A DNA stretch of 64,000 nt, from NCBI RefSeq assembly GCF_000758705.1, contig NZ_CP009287.1, forward strand, positions 186,001 to 250,000. Direction: 5' to 3'. Of the stretch, positions 1-7,194 are shown piece by piece. The stretch is from Paenibacillus graminis (GTDB taxonomy: Bacteria > Bacillota > Bacilli > Paenibacillales > Paenibacillaceae). A program made the position numbers and the translations under genes. A model generated the notes under the pieces. That model ran no database searches. It saw only the letters and a list, made by a program, of their open reading frames with translations, and had not been told where the DNA came from. How positions within the stretch are numbered: the first letter of the stretch is position 1; each line of letters opens with the position of its first letter.

Positions 1-16
1 CTAGATAGCTTACATT

Positions 17-60
17 AAGCCTTTGCTCTGTTCTGAATGGAATGGGGCAGGGGCTTTTTT
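17..60 (+). terminator. Terminator of the gene upstream of the window
   Basis: AAGCCTTTGC pairs with GCAGGGGCTT (two G-T wobbles) and is followed by a run of six T. It must end transcription of a gene lying before position 1. No coding sequence is visible in 1-211. Confidence 0.7.
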
Positions 61-247
61 GTTGTGGATAAGTAAGTTTTGTGTTTTCGTTAACCTACGG
101 TTGATCATTACAGGGATGCCTTGGATTAATTTCGTGTATACTAGGGTATGAGTATATACAGGTAAAATTTACTGGAATACGCACAGGCATTATAGGACAA
201 GACATACATATATGCCAGCGGCATACGAAATGCTGCGGAGGGCCGAG

Positions 248-3112
248 GTGACGAAGTTGATAACACAGGAACAATTATTGAATTTCATGCGGGAGACCGC
301 TTATAAGCCGCTCACTTATGACGAACTGGTGAGCCATTTCGCATTAGAGGACAGCGAGTCGTTCAAAGCGTTCGAGGAACTGCTGCTCGCACTTGAGCAG
401 GATGGAAGAATGATACTGACCCGGAATGCCCGCTACGGGGTACCGGAACGAATGGATCTGGTGCGCGGACGTGTACAGGCTCATGCAAAGGGGTTTGCTT
501 TTCTGATTCCCGATGACCGCGATCATCCTGATATTTATTTGAATGCCAATGATCTGAAGGGTGCGATGAACGGCGATATCGTGCTGGTGCGCATTACCTC
601 GCGAAGCCCGTCCGGCGGGCGTATGGAAGGCGAAGTTGTGCGGATCGCCAAAAGAGGGGTGCTGCAGACTGTAGGCGTGTTCCAGAGTCTGGAGACCTAT
701 GGGTTTGTGCTGCCTGATGATAAGCGGATTAACCGGGATATTTTTATTCCCAAGCAATCCTTCAAGGGTGCGGTTGACGGAGAAAAGGTCGTTGTCCGTA
801 TTGTCAATTACCCGGAAGGCCGGGCAGCGGCTGAGGGGGAGATCATAGAGATCCTTGGTCACAAGGATGACCCGGGTGTGGATATTCTGTCGGTGATCCG
901 GAAGCATCAGCTTCCGGAGGCTTTTCCGGCAGAAGTAATGCATGAAGCGGAGCAGGCTCCTGATTCAATTACGGAGGAAGAGATCGTCCAGCAGGGACGC
1001 CGCGATCTGCGCGGGCTGAACATTGTCACCATTGACGGTGCGGACGCCAAGGATCTGGATGATGCCGTGAATGTATCGCGTCTGGAGAACGGCCACTACA
1101 AGCTGGGCGTGCATATTGCTGACGTTGGATATTATGTGCGTGAAGGGTCTGAACTGGATAAGGAAGCTTTTGACCGCGGGTGCAGCGTCTATTTGGTGGA
1201 CCGGGTCATCCCGATGCTGCCGCATCGCTTGTCGAACGGTATCTGCAGCTTAAATCCTAAGGTGGACCGGCTGACGATGTCCTGCGAGATGGAATTTGAC
1301 GAGCATATGAAGGTCGTGAAGCATGATGTTTTTACGAGCGTAATCCGCACCAAAGAAAGAATGACCTACTCCGATGTCCGCAAAATTGTTGAGGACGAAG
1401 ATCCGGAGCTGCTGGAGCGCTACAGTCCGCTGATCGATGATTTCCGCCTGATGAAAGAGCTGGCGATGAAGCTGCGTGGTGCGCGGATGCGCCGAGGTGC
1501 GGTTGATTTTGACTTCGAAGAGAGCAAAATTATCGTCGATGAGAACGGTAAGGCTATAGATATTGTAAAACGCGAGCGTTCCGTGGCTGAGCAGATTATC
1601 GAGGAGTTCATGCTGGCGGCTAACGAAACAGTCGCAGAGCATTTCCACTGGCTGAAGGTACCGTTCCTGTACCGGATTCACGAGGATCCGGACCCGGAGA
1701 AGCTGCAGAACTTCATGGCTTTTGCAGCGAACTTTGGCTATCATGTCAAAGGCCGGGGCAATTCGGTGCATCCGCGCGCCCTGCAGGATCTGCTGGAGCA
1801 GATTCAGGGGACGAAGGAGCAGACTGTGATCAGTACCATGATGCTGCGCTCCATGAAGCAGGCGAAGTATGATGCTGAGAGCACAGGCCATTTCGGGCTG
1901 GCTGCGGAGTTTTATTCCCATTTCACATCGCCGATCCGGCGTTATCCCGACCTCGTTATTCACCGCGTCATGCGGGAGGTCATTGAGAACGGCGGAGCGC
2001 TGACGGAGAAACGCCATGAGTATCTCGCCAGCCGGATGCCGGAGATCGCCCAGCAGTCCTCGGAACGCGAGCGTGTGGCTGTAGAGGCCGAACGCGATAC
2101 GGAGCAGCTTAAGAAGGCTGAGTTCATGCAGGACAAGGTTGGCGAGGAATTCGACGCCATGGTCAGCAGTGTAACCAGCTTCGGGATGTTCATCGAGCTG
2201 GAAAATACCGTCGAAGGCTTAATCCGCCTCAGCGCGCTGAGCGATGATTATTACCACTTCGACGAGGCCCATATGGCGCTCATTGGCGAGCGCACCTCGA
2301 AGGTGTTCCGTATTGGCGACGAGGTGAAGATCCGTGTCGCCAAGGTCAACATGGACGACCACACGATTGACTTCGAGATGGTCGACATGAAGCCGCGCGC
2401 GGCGGGAGAGCACCGCAGCTATGGCGGGCGCGGCGGCAAGGGTGGCCGCACGGGCGGCGGCTTCGCCAAGCCGCCGGGAGCCAAAGCCGGCGGCAAGGGC
2501 CGCGCCGGCGGTAAAGGCAAGCCCGGCAGCGCAGCAGCGGGCCGGGGGAAGGCCGGCGGCGCAGCACACGCCGGCAAGTCCGGCGCGGTGGCACGCGCCG
2601 GAGAAGCTCCCCGCGCAGCGGAGGAAGCCAGCGGCGGTGCGCCGGCTGGCGGCCGCGGCAAGCGCGGGGGCGGCGGCCCGGCAGAGGCAGCGCGCCGGGC
2701 CTTCGCGGCCGTGAACCGCGGCGAGGCTGGCGGGGCCAGCGCGCCGCGTGAGCGGGACCGCAGCGGCGGGCGCAGCCGCAGCGGTGAGGCCGGAGGCGGT
2801 GCCGGGGGACGCGGCATCAGCTTCGGCTTCGGCTCCGGCAAGGGCGGCTATGGCGCCCCTACCGGCGGTGGAGCCGAGCAGGCCAGCGAGCTGCGCGGCG
2901 TGGACGCCAGCACGCGGTTCCGCAGCCGCGAGGATCTGGGCAGCGGGGCAGCGGCCAGCGGCGGCGAAGGCAAGAGCCGCCGCAAAAAGAAGAAAAAGGG
3001 CGGCGTTTTCATCAGCCCTTCCGTAACGCCGGGCAACGTGGAGCGGAGCGACAAAAGCGGCAACGCTGAGGGCAGCGGCCGCCGCAAGAAGAAGAAAAAA
3101 ACGCAAGAGTAA
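248..3112 (+). CDS. rnr: Ribonuclease R with long basic low-complexity tail
   Basis: Processive 3'-5' exoribonuclease of the RNase II/RNB family, acting on structured RNA and, with SmpB and tmRNA, on mRNA of stalled ribosomes. Order: N-terminal winged helix, two cold-shock/OB domains (about residues 70-225 of the longest frame), RNB catalytic domain with the [13 protein letters not shown] aspartate cluster, then an S1 domain ([17 protein letters not shown]). I place the start at GTG 248, with GGAGGG at 237-242 five bases ahead; the longer frame from ATG 212 has no such site. After about nt 2400 the protein carries some 235 residues rich in Gly, Ala, Arg, Ser and Lys, ending in two lysine clusters (RRKKKKK). 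That DNA is far more GC-rich than its surroundings. It sits directly upstream of smpB and ssrA, its functional partners. Confidence 0.96.
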   Translation: MTKLITQEQLLNFMRETAYKPLTYDELVSHFALEDSESFKAFEELLLALEQDGRMILTRNARYGVPERMDLVRGRVQAHAKGFAFLIPDDRDHPDIYLNANDLKGAMNGDIVLVRITSRSPSGGRMEGEVVRIAKRGVLQTVGVFQSLETYGFVLPDDKRINRDIFIPKQSFKGAVDGEKVVVRIVNYPEGRAAAEGEIIEILGHKDDPGVDILSVIRKHQLPEAFPAEVMHEAEQAPDSITEEEIVQQGRRDLRGLNIVTIDGADAKDLDDAVNVSRLENGHYKLGVHIADVGYYVREGSELDKEAFDRGCSVYLVDRVIPMLPHRLSNGICSLNPKVDRLTMSCEMEFDEHMKVVKHDVFTSVIRTKERMTYSDVRKIVEDEDPELLERYSPLIDDFRLMKELAMKLRGARMRRGAVDFDFEESKIIVDENGKAIDIVKRERSVAEQIIEEFMLAANETVAEHFHWLKVPFLYRIHEDPDPEKLQNFMAFAANFGYHVKGRGNSVHPRALQDLLEQIQGTKEQTVISTMMLRSMKQAKYDAESTGHFGLAAEFYSHFTSPIRRYPDLVIHRVMREVIENGGALTEKRHEYLASRMPEIAQQSSERERVAVEAERDTEQLKKAEFMQDKVGEEFDAMVSSVTSFGMFIELENTVEGLIRLSALSDDYYHFDEAHMALIGERTSKVFRIGDEVKIRVAKVNMDDHTIDFEMVDMKPRAAGEHRSYGGRGGKGGRTGGGFAKPPGAKAGGKGRAGGKGKPGSAAAGRGKAGGAAHAGKSGAVARAGEAPRAAEEASGGAPAGGRGKRGGGGPAEAARRAFAAVNRGEAGGASAPRERDRSGGRSRSGEAGGGAGGRGISFGFGSGKGGYGAPTGGGAEQASELRGVDASTRFRSREDLGSGAAASGGEGKSRRKKKKKGGVFISPSVTPGNVERSDKSGNAEGSGRRKKKKKTQE

Positions 3113-3127
3113 ACCGGAAACAATAAG

Positions 3128-3164
3128 AGCACTGCTTCCTGTGTGAGGGAGCAGTGCTTTTTTG
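3128..3164 (+). terminator. rnr terminator
   Basis: AGCACTGCTTCC and GGGAGCAGTGCT form a 12-bp stem (one wobble) followed by six T, starting 15 bases after the rnr stop. Confidence 0.9.
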
Positions 3165-3330
3165 ACAGGCAAGAATATTTATTTTGGGGAAAGTGAGGAC
3201 TACCTCTTATTACCAATCTGGAAATTATGATTTCCCCACCCTGTGTATAAAATGTGTATAAAGTTGGGGATAAGTAGGTGTGAATTCAGTTTATTCACCT
3301 AAAAGGGTGGAAATCAGCCGGATTTGATAG

Positions 3331-3570
3331 CCTTTTTCCAACTGGCGCTTGCGAGAAGCAGGAGAGCAGTGCTAGTTGGAAAAAGGGAACTTATTTTTCC
3401 CGAAAAACAACAATTGTGAGATTTAAGTGGAAATAGGGAACTTATCTGGGCCCTATTGCCACGCCGGGAGCGAAATGAGCTGAATTAGTGATTCTTTTTC
3501 CAACTTAGGCTGCGGAGAGCGGTTGCTCAAGCAAATTAGTGATCCTTTTTCCACTTGGGATTTCCGCAGG
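3331..3570. repeat. Intergenic inverted-repeat element, copy 1
   Basis: Non-coding element built from short arms. Two forward arms of the kind TGGAAAAAGGGAACTTA (near 3376 and 3430) are answered by two reverse arms of the kind AATTAGTGATTCTTTTTCCA (near 3485 and 3536). A full-length homologue lies at 38505-38710, and the flank GAGCAGTGCTAGTTGGAAA is shared exactly. It fills most of the 720-base gap between rnr and smpB. No ORF with a ribosome site is present. The rest of that gap contains a small palindrome (AGGTGTGAAT/ATTCACCT, 3276-3300) and nothing else I can name. Confidence 0.75.
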
Positions 3571-3834
3571 ATTCATGAAGGGCGCTCAAGCAACGCATAC
3601 CTGAAATCGAAAGCGGCTACCTGTGCAGCCAAGAACAGCGTAACCGTGTTTGTTTAAATTGGCATGAGACGTGTATGTTGTCATAGCTTTCCTTCTATGA
3701 TTGCAGAGGTAGATGTGCCTCTGTTTTGTTTAGTGGATCATCCCTCCTTGCGTTAGCGCAATCGCATTTGATACAATATAGATCTGACGTTTGACTTTGT
3801 TCAAACAGGAAATCCGATGCAAGGAGTGACTTTC

Positions 3835-4314
3835 ATGGGTAAAAAAGCAGACGGGAAAGTGCTCGCCCAGAACAAAAAAGCTTCCCATGATTATTTTATC
3901 GAGGACACTTATGAAGCGGGCTTGGTGCTGACCGGTACCGAAATCAAGTCGCTGCGTAACGGCCGCGCTAACATTGGTGATGCTTTTGCCACCATTCGAA
4001 ATGGCGAGATTCATGTGCACAATATGCACATCAGCCCTTTTGAACAGGGGAACCGCAACAATCCGACGGACCCGACACGTACACGCAAGCTGCTGATGCA
4101 CAAGGTGCAGATTCACAAGCTGCTCGGCCAGTCCAAGCAGGAAGGCTACTCGATTGTGCCGCTGAAGATCTATGTGCGCAATGGCTATGCGAAGCTGCTG
4201 ATCGGCCTGGGCAAAGGGAAGAAGCAATACGACAAACGCGACACCGCCGCCAAAAAAGACGCTCAACGCGACATCCAGCGTGCGCTGCGCGAGAAGCAAA
4301 AGATCGCCAGATAA
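3835..4314 (+). CDS. smpB: SsrA-binding protein SmpB
   Basis: Small OB-fold RNA-binding protein that binds the tRNA-like part of tmRNA and brings it to stalled ribosomes for trans-translation. 159 residues, normal for the family. Family signatures seen: the N-terminal [35 protein letters not shown], and the basic C-terminal tail [20 protein letters not shown], which in the family reaches into the empty mRNA channel. A frame-equivalent ATG at 3817 exists, but AAGGAG at 3821-3826 sits correctly only for ATG 3835. Its RNA partner ssrA follows 190 bases downstream. Confidence 0.97.
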   Translation: MGKKADGKVLAQNKKASHDYFIEDTYEAGLVLTGTEIKSLRNGRANIGDAFATIRNGEIHVHNMHISPFEQGNRNNPTDPTRTRKLLMHKVQIHKLLGQSKQEGYSIVPLKIYVRNGYAKLLIGLGKGKKQYDKRDTAAKKDAQRDIQRALREKQKIAR

Positions 4315-4505
4315 GCCGATTGCCCGGCTCTTCCTCACGTTCCAGATCTACCCTTCAATTCCTTTAACCCACGTGTTAAAGTGTTGATAAATGTGCTATA
4401 CTGTGTAAGTAAGATTTTTGCTTCGTGACAGTCCTCTAAGACAGAGACTGCCTGGATCTCTCTTGCTGGAGGATCCGCTTGATCCGAAGCGCCCTTTTCT
4501 AATGA

Positions 4506-4867
4506 GGGGCCGTTCTTGGATTCGACGGGGGTAGTTCGAGCATGAGCAGCGAGTAGTGGGGACGCGTCCGCTTCATCAACGCTAAAGCCTATTAAACGGC
4601 AAACAACAAACAAACTACGCTTTCGCAGCTTAATAACCTGTGTGCGTGCTTCTACCCTGCATCGCCCATGTGACAGGGATAGGGGCTAACAAGTAGTGGG
4701 ATACGCTGTCTGGTCTCCGCCTGGGGTCAGCAGAAGAAGATAATCAGGCTGACCCAACGTATAGCCGGTTACGGGGCGATACTCGGGTGACATCAAAACT
4801 GTAACTACACTCGTAGAAACTTATGTGCCGTTATCTTCGGACAGGGGTTCGACTCCCCTCGGCTCCA
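4506..4867 (+). ncRNA. ssrA: Transfer-messenger RNA (tmRNA)
   Basis: Rescues stalled ribosomes and tags the nascent chain for proteolysis. The acceptor stem GGGGCCG (4506-4512) pairs with CGGCTCC (4860-4866), and the T-arm is ACAGGGGTTCGACTCCCCT. The tag frame starts at GGC 4598 and reads GKQQTNYAFAA before tandem TAA stops (4631-4636); the terminal AA is what ClpXP recognises in this family. The 3' CCA is not encoded here (the sequence continues TATGG), whereas the partial copy at 42633-42716 does encode it. A TATACT box at 4397 is a possible -10. The 3' end appears to be a repeated integration or recombination site. Confidence 0.96.
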
Positions 4868-4883
4868 TATGGAGTATCAGTGA

Positions 4884-4908
4884 AAGACACCTTTAGGGGT
4901 GTCTTTTT
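4884..4908 (+). terminator. ssrA terminator
   Basis: AAGACACC and GGGGTGTCTT pair, followed by a T run, 17 bases after the tmRNA end. The sequence leading into it (TATGGAGTATCAGTGAAAG) recurs at 11254. Confidence 0.9.
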
Positions 4909-4977
4909 TCGTTTTTAGTTATTTCCTTCAAGGCTCAGTTTCCTTGAAAGATGATATAATAATAACCAATTGAGCTG

Positions 4978-5265
4978 ATGCCGATGGAATTGTTGGATCC
5001 GCGTGTAGATTTTGTATTCAAACGGATATTTGGCAGCGAGAATAATAAGGATGTGCTGCTGGCGTTTCTTAACCGCATTTTTATGGAAGCTGGCGAGCCG
5101 CCGCTGACTGAGATCATTCTGATGAATCCTTATACAGATAAAGATGATCCACTCGACAAACAATCCATTTTTGATGTTTACGCCAAGACCTCAGAAGGTA
5201 AACTGATCGATATAGAGATGCAACTGTTTAATAAGTACGATATAGAGAAGAGAACACTCGTATAA
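4978..5265 (+). pseudogene. Truncated Rpn / PD-(D/E)XK nuclease-family transposase
   Basis: N-terminal 95 residues of a protein of the Rpn (recombination-promoting nuclease, PDDEXK transposase-like) family, starting with MPMELLDPRVDFVFKRIFG and breaking off with a stop after KYDIEKRTL. The same gene at 41410 continues well past this point, so this copy is cut short. Both copies are preceded by an almost identical GATGATATAATAATAAC, probably the -10 region. The active-site segment (LIDIEMQ) is present but the C-terminal half is gone. It lies 66 bases beyond the ssrA terminator. Confidence 0.85.
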
Positions 5266-5408
5266 AAATTTTTTTGAAAAGATTATCATCCGTAGAAAGG
5301 AAAATTATTCATCTTTTACTTTATGAAAATGATTTAAAAAAGATCTCAGATGAGTTAAAGCTTTCTTCAGGACATGTTGAATTTTATAGTGGAGCAGCTT
5401 CAAAGTAA
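5265..5408 (+). pseudogene. Possible remnant of a sigma-factor region 4 (HTH)
   Basis: In another frame, just after the truncated Rpn gene, the sequence reads FLKRLSSVERKIIHLLLY then ENDLKKISDELKLSSGHVE and a stop. This spacing of helix, turn and recognition helix resembles the region 4 helix-turn-helix of ECF-type sigma factors. There is no ribosome site and no upstream region 2, so at most this is the tail of a broken gene. The assignment is by eye only. Confidence 0.35.
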
Positions 5409-5464
5409 AGCTAAGCATTATTTAGGTGTGGACTTAGAATAATATATGTTGGAGCATAATTGAA

Positions 5465-5612
5465 GGCTGTCTCATCTCCGCCTAGTGTCAGCAGAAGAAG
5501 ATAATCAGGCTGACCCGCAGGGGACCCGGTTACGGGGAGCTTCTAGGGTGACATCAAAATTATAACTACACTCGTAGAAGCTTATGTGCCGTTATCTTCG
5601 GATAGGGGTTCT
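5465..5612 (+). repeat. Partial copy of ssrA (3' third)
   Basis: Closely matches ssrA from about 4704 to 4850, including CAGCAGAAGAAGATAATCAG and TTATGTGCCGTTATCTTCGG. The copy diverges in the T-arm (GGGGTTCTACACG instead of GGGGTTCGACTCCCC), so it cannot form the tRNA-like end. It is a decayed fragment rather than a second functional tmRNA; it lacks the acceptor 5' strand and the tag frame. Confidence 0.88.
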
Positions 5613-5647
5613 ACACGGGTTAATAGAAGAAAGGTATAGTCATTCAT

Positions 5648-5698
5648 AAAATGAACCCATAATCCCAAACCATATGGTTTGAAGATACGGGTTCATTT
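5648..5698 (-). terminator. Terminator hairpin after the small Cys protein gene
   Basis: AAATGAACCC pairs with GGGTTCATTT, with a second inner palindrome AAACCATATGGTTT. It lies 13 bases beyond the stop of the minus-strand gene at 5711. Confidence 0.65.
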
Positions 5699-5710
5699 AT
5701 TTTATATGGC

Positions 5711-5893
5711 TTACCCAGTATTCTTTTCTGGATAGCACCATTTACAGCCATTATATCCTTGAGCAAAGTAAACCTGGGCATTGTCTGTATCAATTCTATG
5801 TTGGGGTTTGATTTCATTAATTCTGCAGCGTGACTCTACTTTAGCAGTTTTGTGAACTTCCTTTGTATTCGTATTCACAATATAAGTCGTCAT
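5711..5893 (-). CDS. Small hypothetical protein with CxxC motif
   Basis: 60 residues, not assigned to a named family by me. An excellent ribosome site (AAAGGAGGTG, five bases before ATG) supports it as a real gene. The protein begins MTTYIVNTNTKEVHK and ends in GYNGCKWCYPEKNTG; with an earlier Cys in SRCRINE it could bind a metal, though that is inference. Similar short proteins with a C-terminal GCKWC motif are, from memory, common in Bacilli. It is the only minus-strand gene between ssrA and the helicase gene and has its own terminator. Confidence 0.7.
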   Translation of the reverse strand: MTTYIVNTNTKEVHKTAKVESRCRINEIKPQHRIDTDNAQVYFAQGYNGCKWCYPEKNTG

Positions 5894-6069
5894 AGTACAC
5901 CTCCTTTTAGGTGTATTTTACTGTATATTAATTCATTAAACAAGAACATTTGTTCTAACTTTTATTGTTTGTCTTGCTATATATAATAATCAGCTACCTG
6001 TCACTGTTCGTTGTTTTAAATCTAGTAAATAGGAAACACTAGTATTGTAGATTTGAAAGGGGGAATGGA

Positions 6070-6351
6070 ATGAGAGAAATACTGAGCGAGGTAGCCGCTA
6101 GAAGACATCTTGAAACGTGGGGAGTGTGTTCTAACAATCCTCAATATCAGAAGGGCAAGCGAAGAGTCTTCTTATGCAATCAATCGCTGCACAGTAGTTG
6201 GACTCAACGTGAATTGTACGGATTCATGGAGGAGGCTATGAGCATAGAACAGGGTCTCGAAGAAGAGGAAGCTTTTGTAGTTGGATTTCTGGAGGGATAC
6301 CGCTTTATAAAAGAGCTCCAAAGATCGGGTGGAGGTCTGACTCTGGTTTAG
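6070..6351 (+). CDS. Hypothetical protein, first gene of the retropepsin cassette
   Basis: 93 residues, function unknown. Ribosome site AAAGGGGG lies ahead of ATG 6070. Recognisable blocks are MREILSEVAARRHLETWGVC near the start and an acidic stretch (SIEQGLEEEEAFVVGFLEGY) that looks helical. No membrane segment or signal peptide. It is followed 56 bases later by the two overlapping genes at 6408 and 6662, all in the same direction. A fragment matching residues 48-79 survives at 22690-22785, so the cassette was once present twice. Confidence 0.65.
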   Translation: MREILSEVAARRHLETWGVCSNNPQYQKGKRRVFLCNQSLHSSWTQRELYGFMEEAMSIEQGLEEEEAFVVGFLEGYRFIKELQRSGGGLTLV

Positions 6352-6407
6352 ATGTTGACACCTGATATGCTATAATAATTGTAATTATTCAACCGGAGGT
6401 GTCCAAG

Positions 6408-6665
6408 ATGCGATGGGATGAAGTTCAGGAGCGTTTTCCGAATGAATGGGTCGTTCTTGAGGCGACTAAGGCCTATTCTAAGGAAGGCAAGCGTTTTATT
6501 GAAGAGATGTCCGTGATCGACTCCTATGAGGACTCTACCAAAGCATTGAAGCGGTATAGTGAACTGCACCAGGAAGATCCCCACAGAGAGTATTGTTTCT
6601 TTCACACCTCCCGTCCTGAGGTTGTGGCACGAGAACGATATGTTGGTATCAGAGGGCCGAGATGA
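6408..6665 (+). CDS. Conserved hypothetical partner of the retropepsin protein
   Basis: 85 residues from ATG 6408, chosen because GGAGGTG (6396-6402) is well placed for it; a GTG at 6399 overlaps that site. Soluble, mixed alpha/beta; blocks are MRWDEVQERFPNEWVVLEA, DSYEDSTKALKRYSEL and YCFFHTSRPEV. It overlaps the next gene by four bases (ATGA), a sign of translational coupling, and I recall similar pairs next to retropepsin genes in other bacteria. Function unknown; a substrate, inhibitor or adaptor of the protease is possible but not shown. Decayed homologous DNA is at 21866-21982. Confidence 0.75.
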   Translation: MRWDEVQERFPNEWVVLEATKAYSKEGKRFIEEMSVIDSYEDSTKALKRYSELHQEDPHREYCFFHTSRPEVVARERYVGIRGPR

Positions 6666-7042
6666 ATATAACAGAAATCTATGGACTTCCCTTCGTAAGC
6701 ATGATAGTTGTGTTTAGGGGGAGAGAATTAAAGCTGGGGAAGGTATTGCTTGACACAGGCTCTGCCAGCACACTTTTGAATGCGGATATTGTACAAGAAA
6801 TAGGTATGGTCCCTGAAGGAAATGATATCGTTGATATTATACGGGGTGTAGGTGGTGTGGAGTATGTGTACACCAAATACCTGGACGCGATTATAGTCGA
6901 TCAAGCAATACTTAATGATTTTCAAGTGGAAATCGGGAACATGGATTATGGTATGGAGATCGACGGAATACTTGGTTTTAACTTCTTGAAACAAGCAGGG
7001 GCTGTGATTGACACTGGAGAAATGCAACTGAAAACTAACTAA
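6662..7042 (+). CDS. Retropepsin-like aspartic protease
   Basis: 126 residues, the size of one half of a pepsin, as in dimeric retroviral-type proteases. The catalytic motif is LLDTGSASTLLN with Asp near residue 31, and the C-terminal DGILGFNFLKQ matches the ILG element that buttresses the active site in this fold. No signal peptide or membrane helix, so a cytoplasmic protease is expected. It is translationally coupled to the gene at 6408. Remnants of related genes lie at 21971-22020 (the IIRGVGGV region) and at 26121-26162 (the last 13 codons). Its natural substrate is unknown. Confidence 0.85.
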   Translation: MNITEIYGLPFVSMIVVFRGRELKLGKVLLDTGSASTLLNADIVQEIGMVPEGNDIVDIIRGVGGVEYVYTKYLDAIIVDQAILNDFQVEIGNMDYGMEIDGILGFNFLKQAGAVIDTGEMQLKTN

Positions 7043-7053
7043 ACGGCTATCTC

Positions 7054-7114
7054 GTACAGTTCTAACAGTCGTTCCCGCCGAATTGTGGCTCTGCACGTCC
7101 ACGCCTCAGTTTCT
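7054..7114 (+). repeat. Repeat unit A, related to island ends
   Basis: Contains GTACAGTTCTAACAG and ATTGTGGCTCTGCACGTCCA, shared almost unchanged with the unit at 11182-11253 and, less well, 26181-26252. In those two the unit runs into the ssrA 3' end; here it decays after CGCCTCAG. It begins 12 bases after the retropepsin stop. Confidence 0.75.
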
Positions 7115-7119
7115 AAAAT

Positions 7120-7160
7120 CCCTTTCCCATCAAGGGTTTAAGGCCCTTTTTGGGAAAGGG
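7120..7160. terminator. Hairpin between retropepsin and helicase genes
   Basis: CCCTTTCCCA pairs with TGGGAAAGGG, with inner AAGGG/CCCTT. It lies between two convergent genes and could end transcription from both sides, though the T run is weak. The following GGGGTTCTACACG also occurs at the end of the ssrA fragment at 5605-5617. Confidence 0.55.
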
Positions 7161-7194
7161 GTTCTACACGCCCAGCCTATTTTTATACGCTTTG

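Noticed and set aside
2219..3172. Long minus-strand reading frame opposite the RNase R tail
   Set aside because: Produced by extreme GC content of the tail-coding DNA; its composition (Ala, Arg, Pro) mirrors the sense strand and it has no ribosome site.
5465..5612. Second functional tmRNA
   Set aside because: No 5' acceptor strand, no tag frame, and a broken T-arm.
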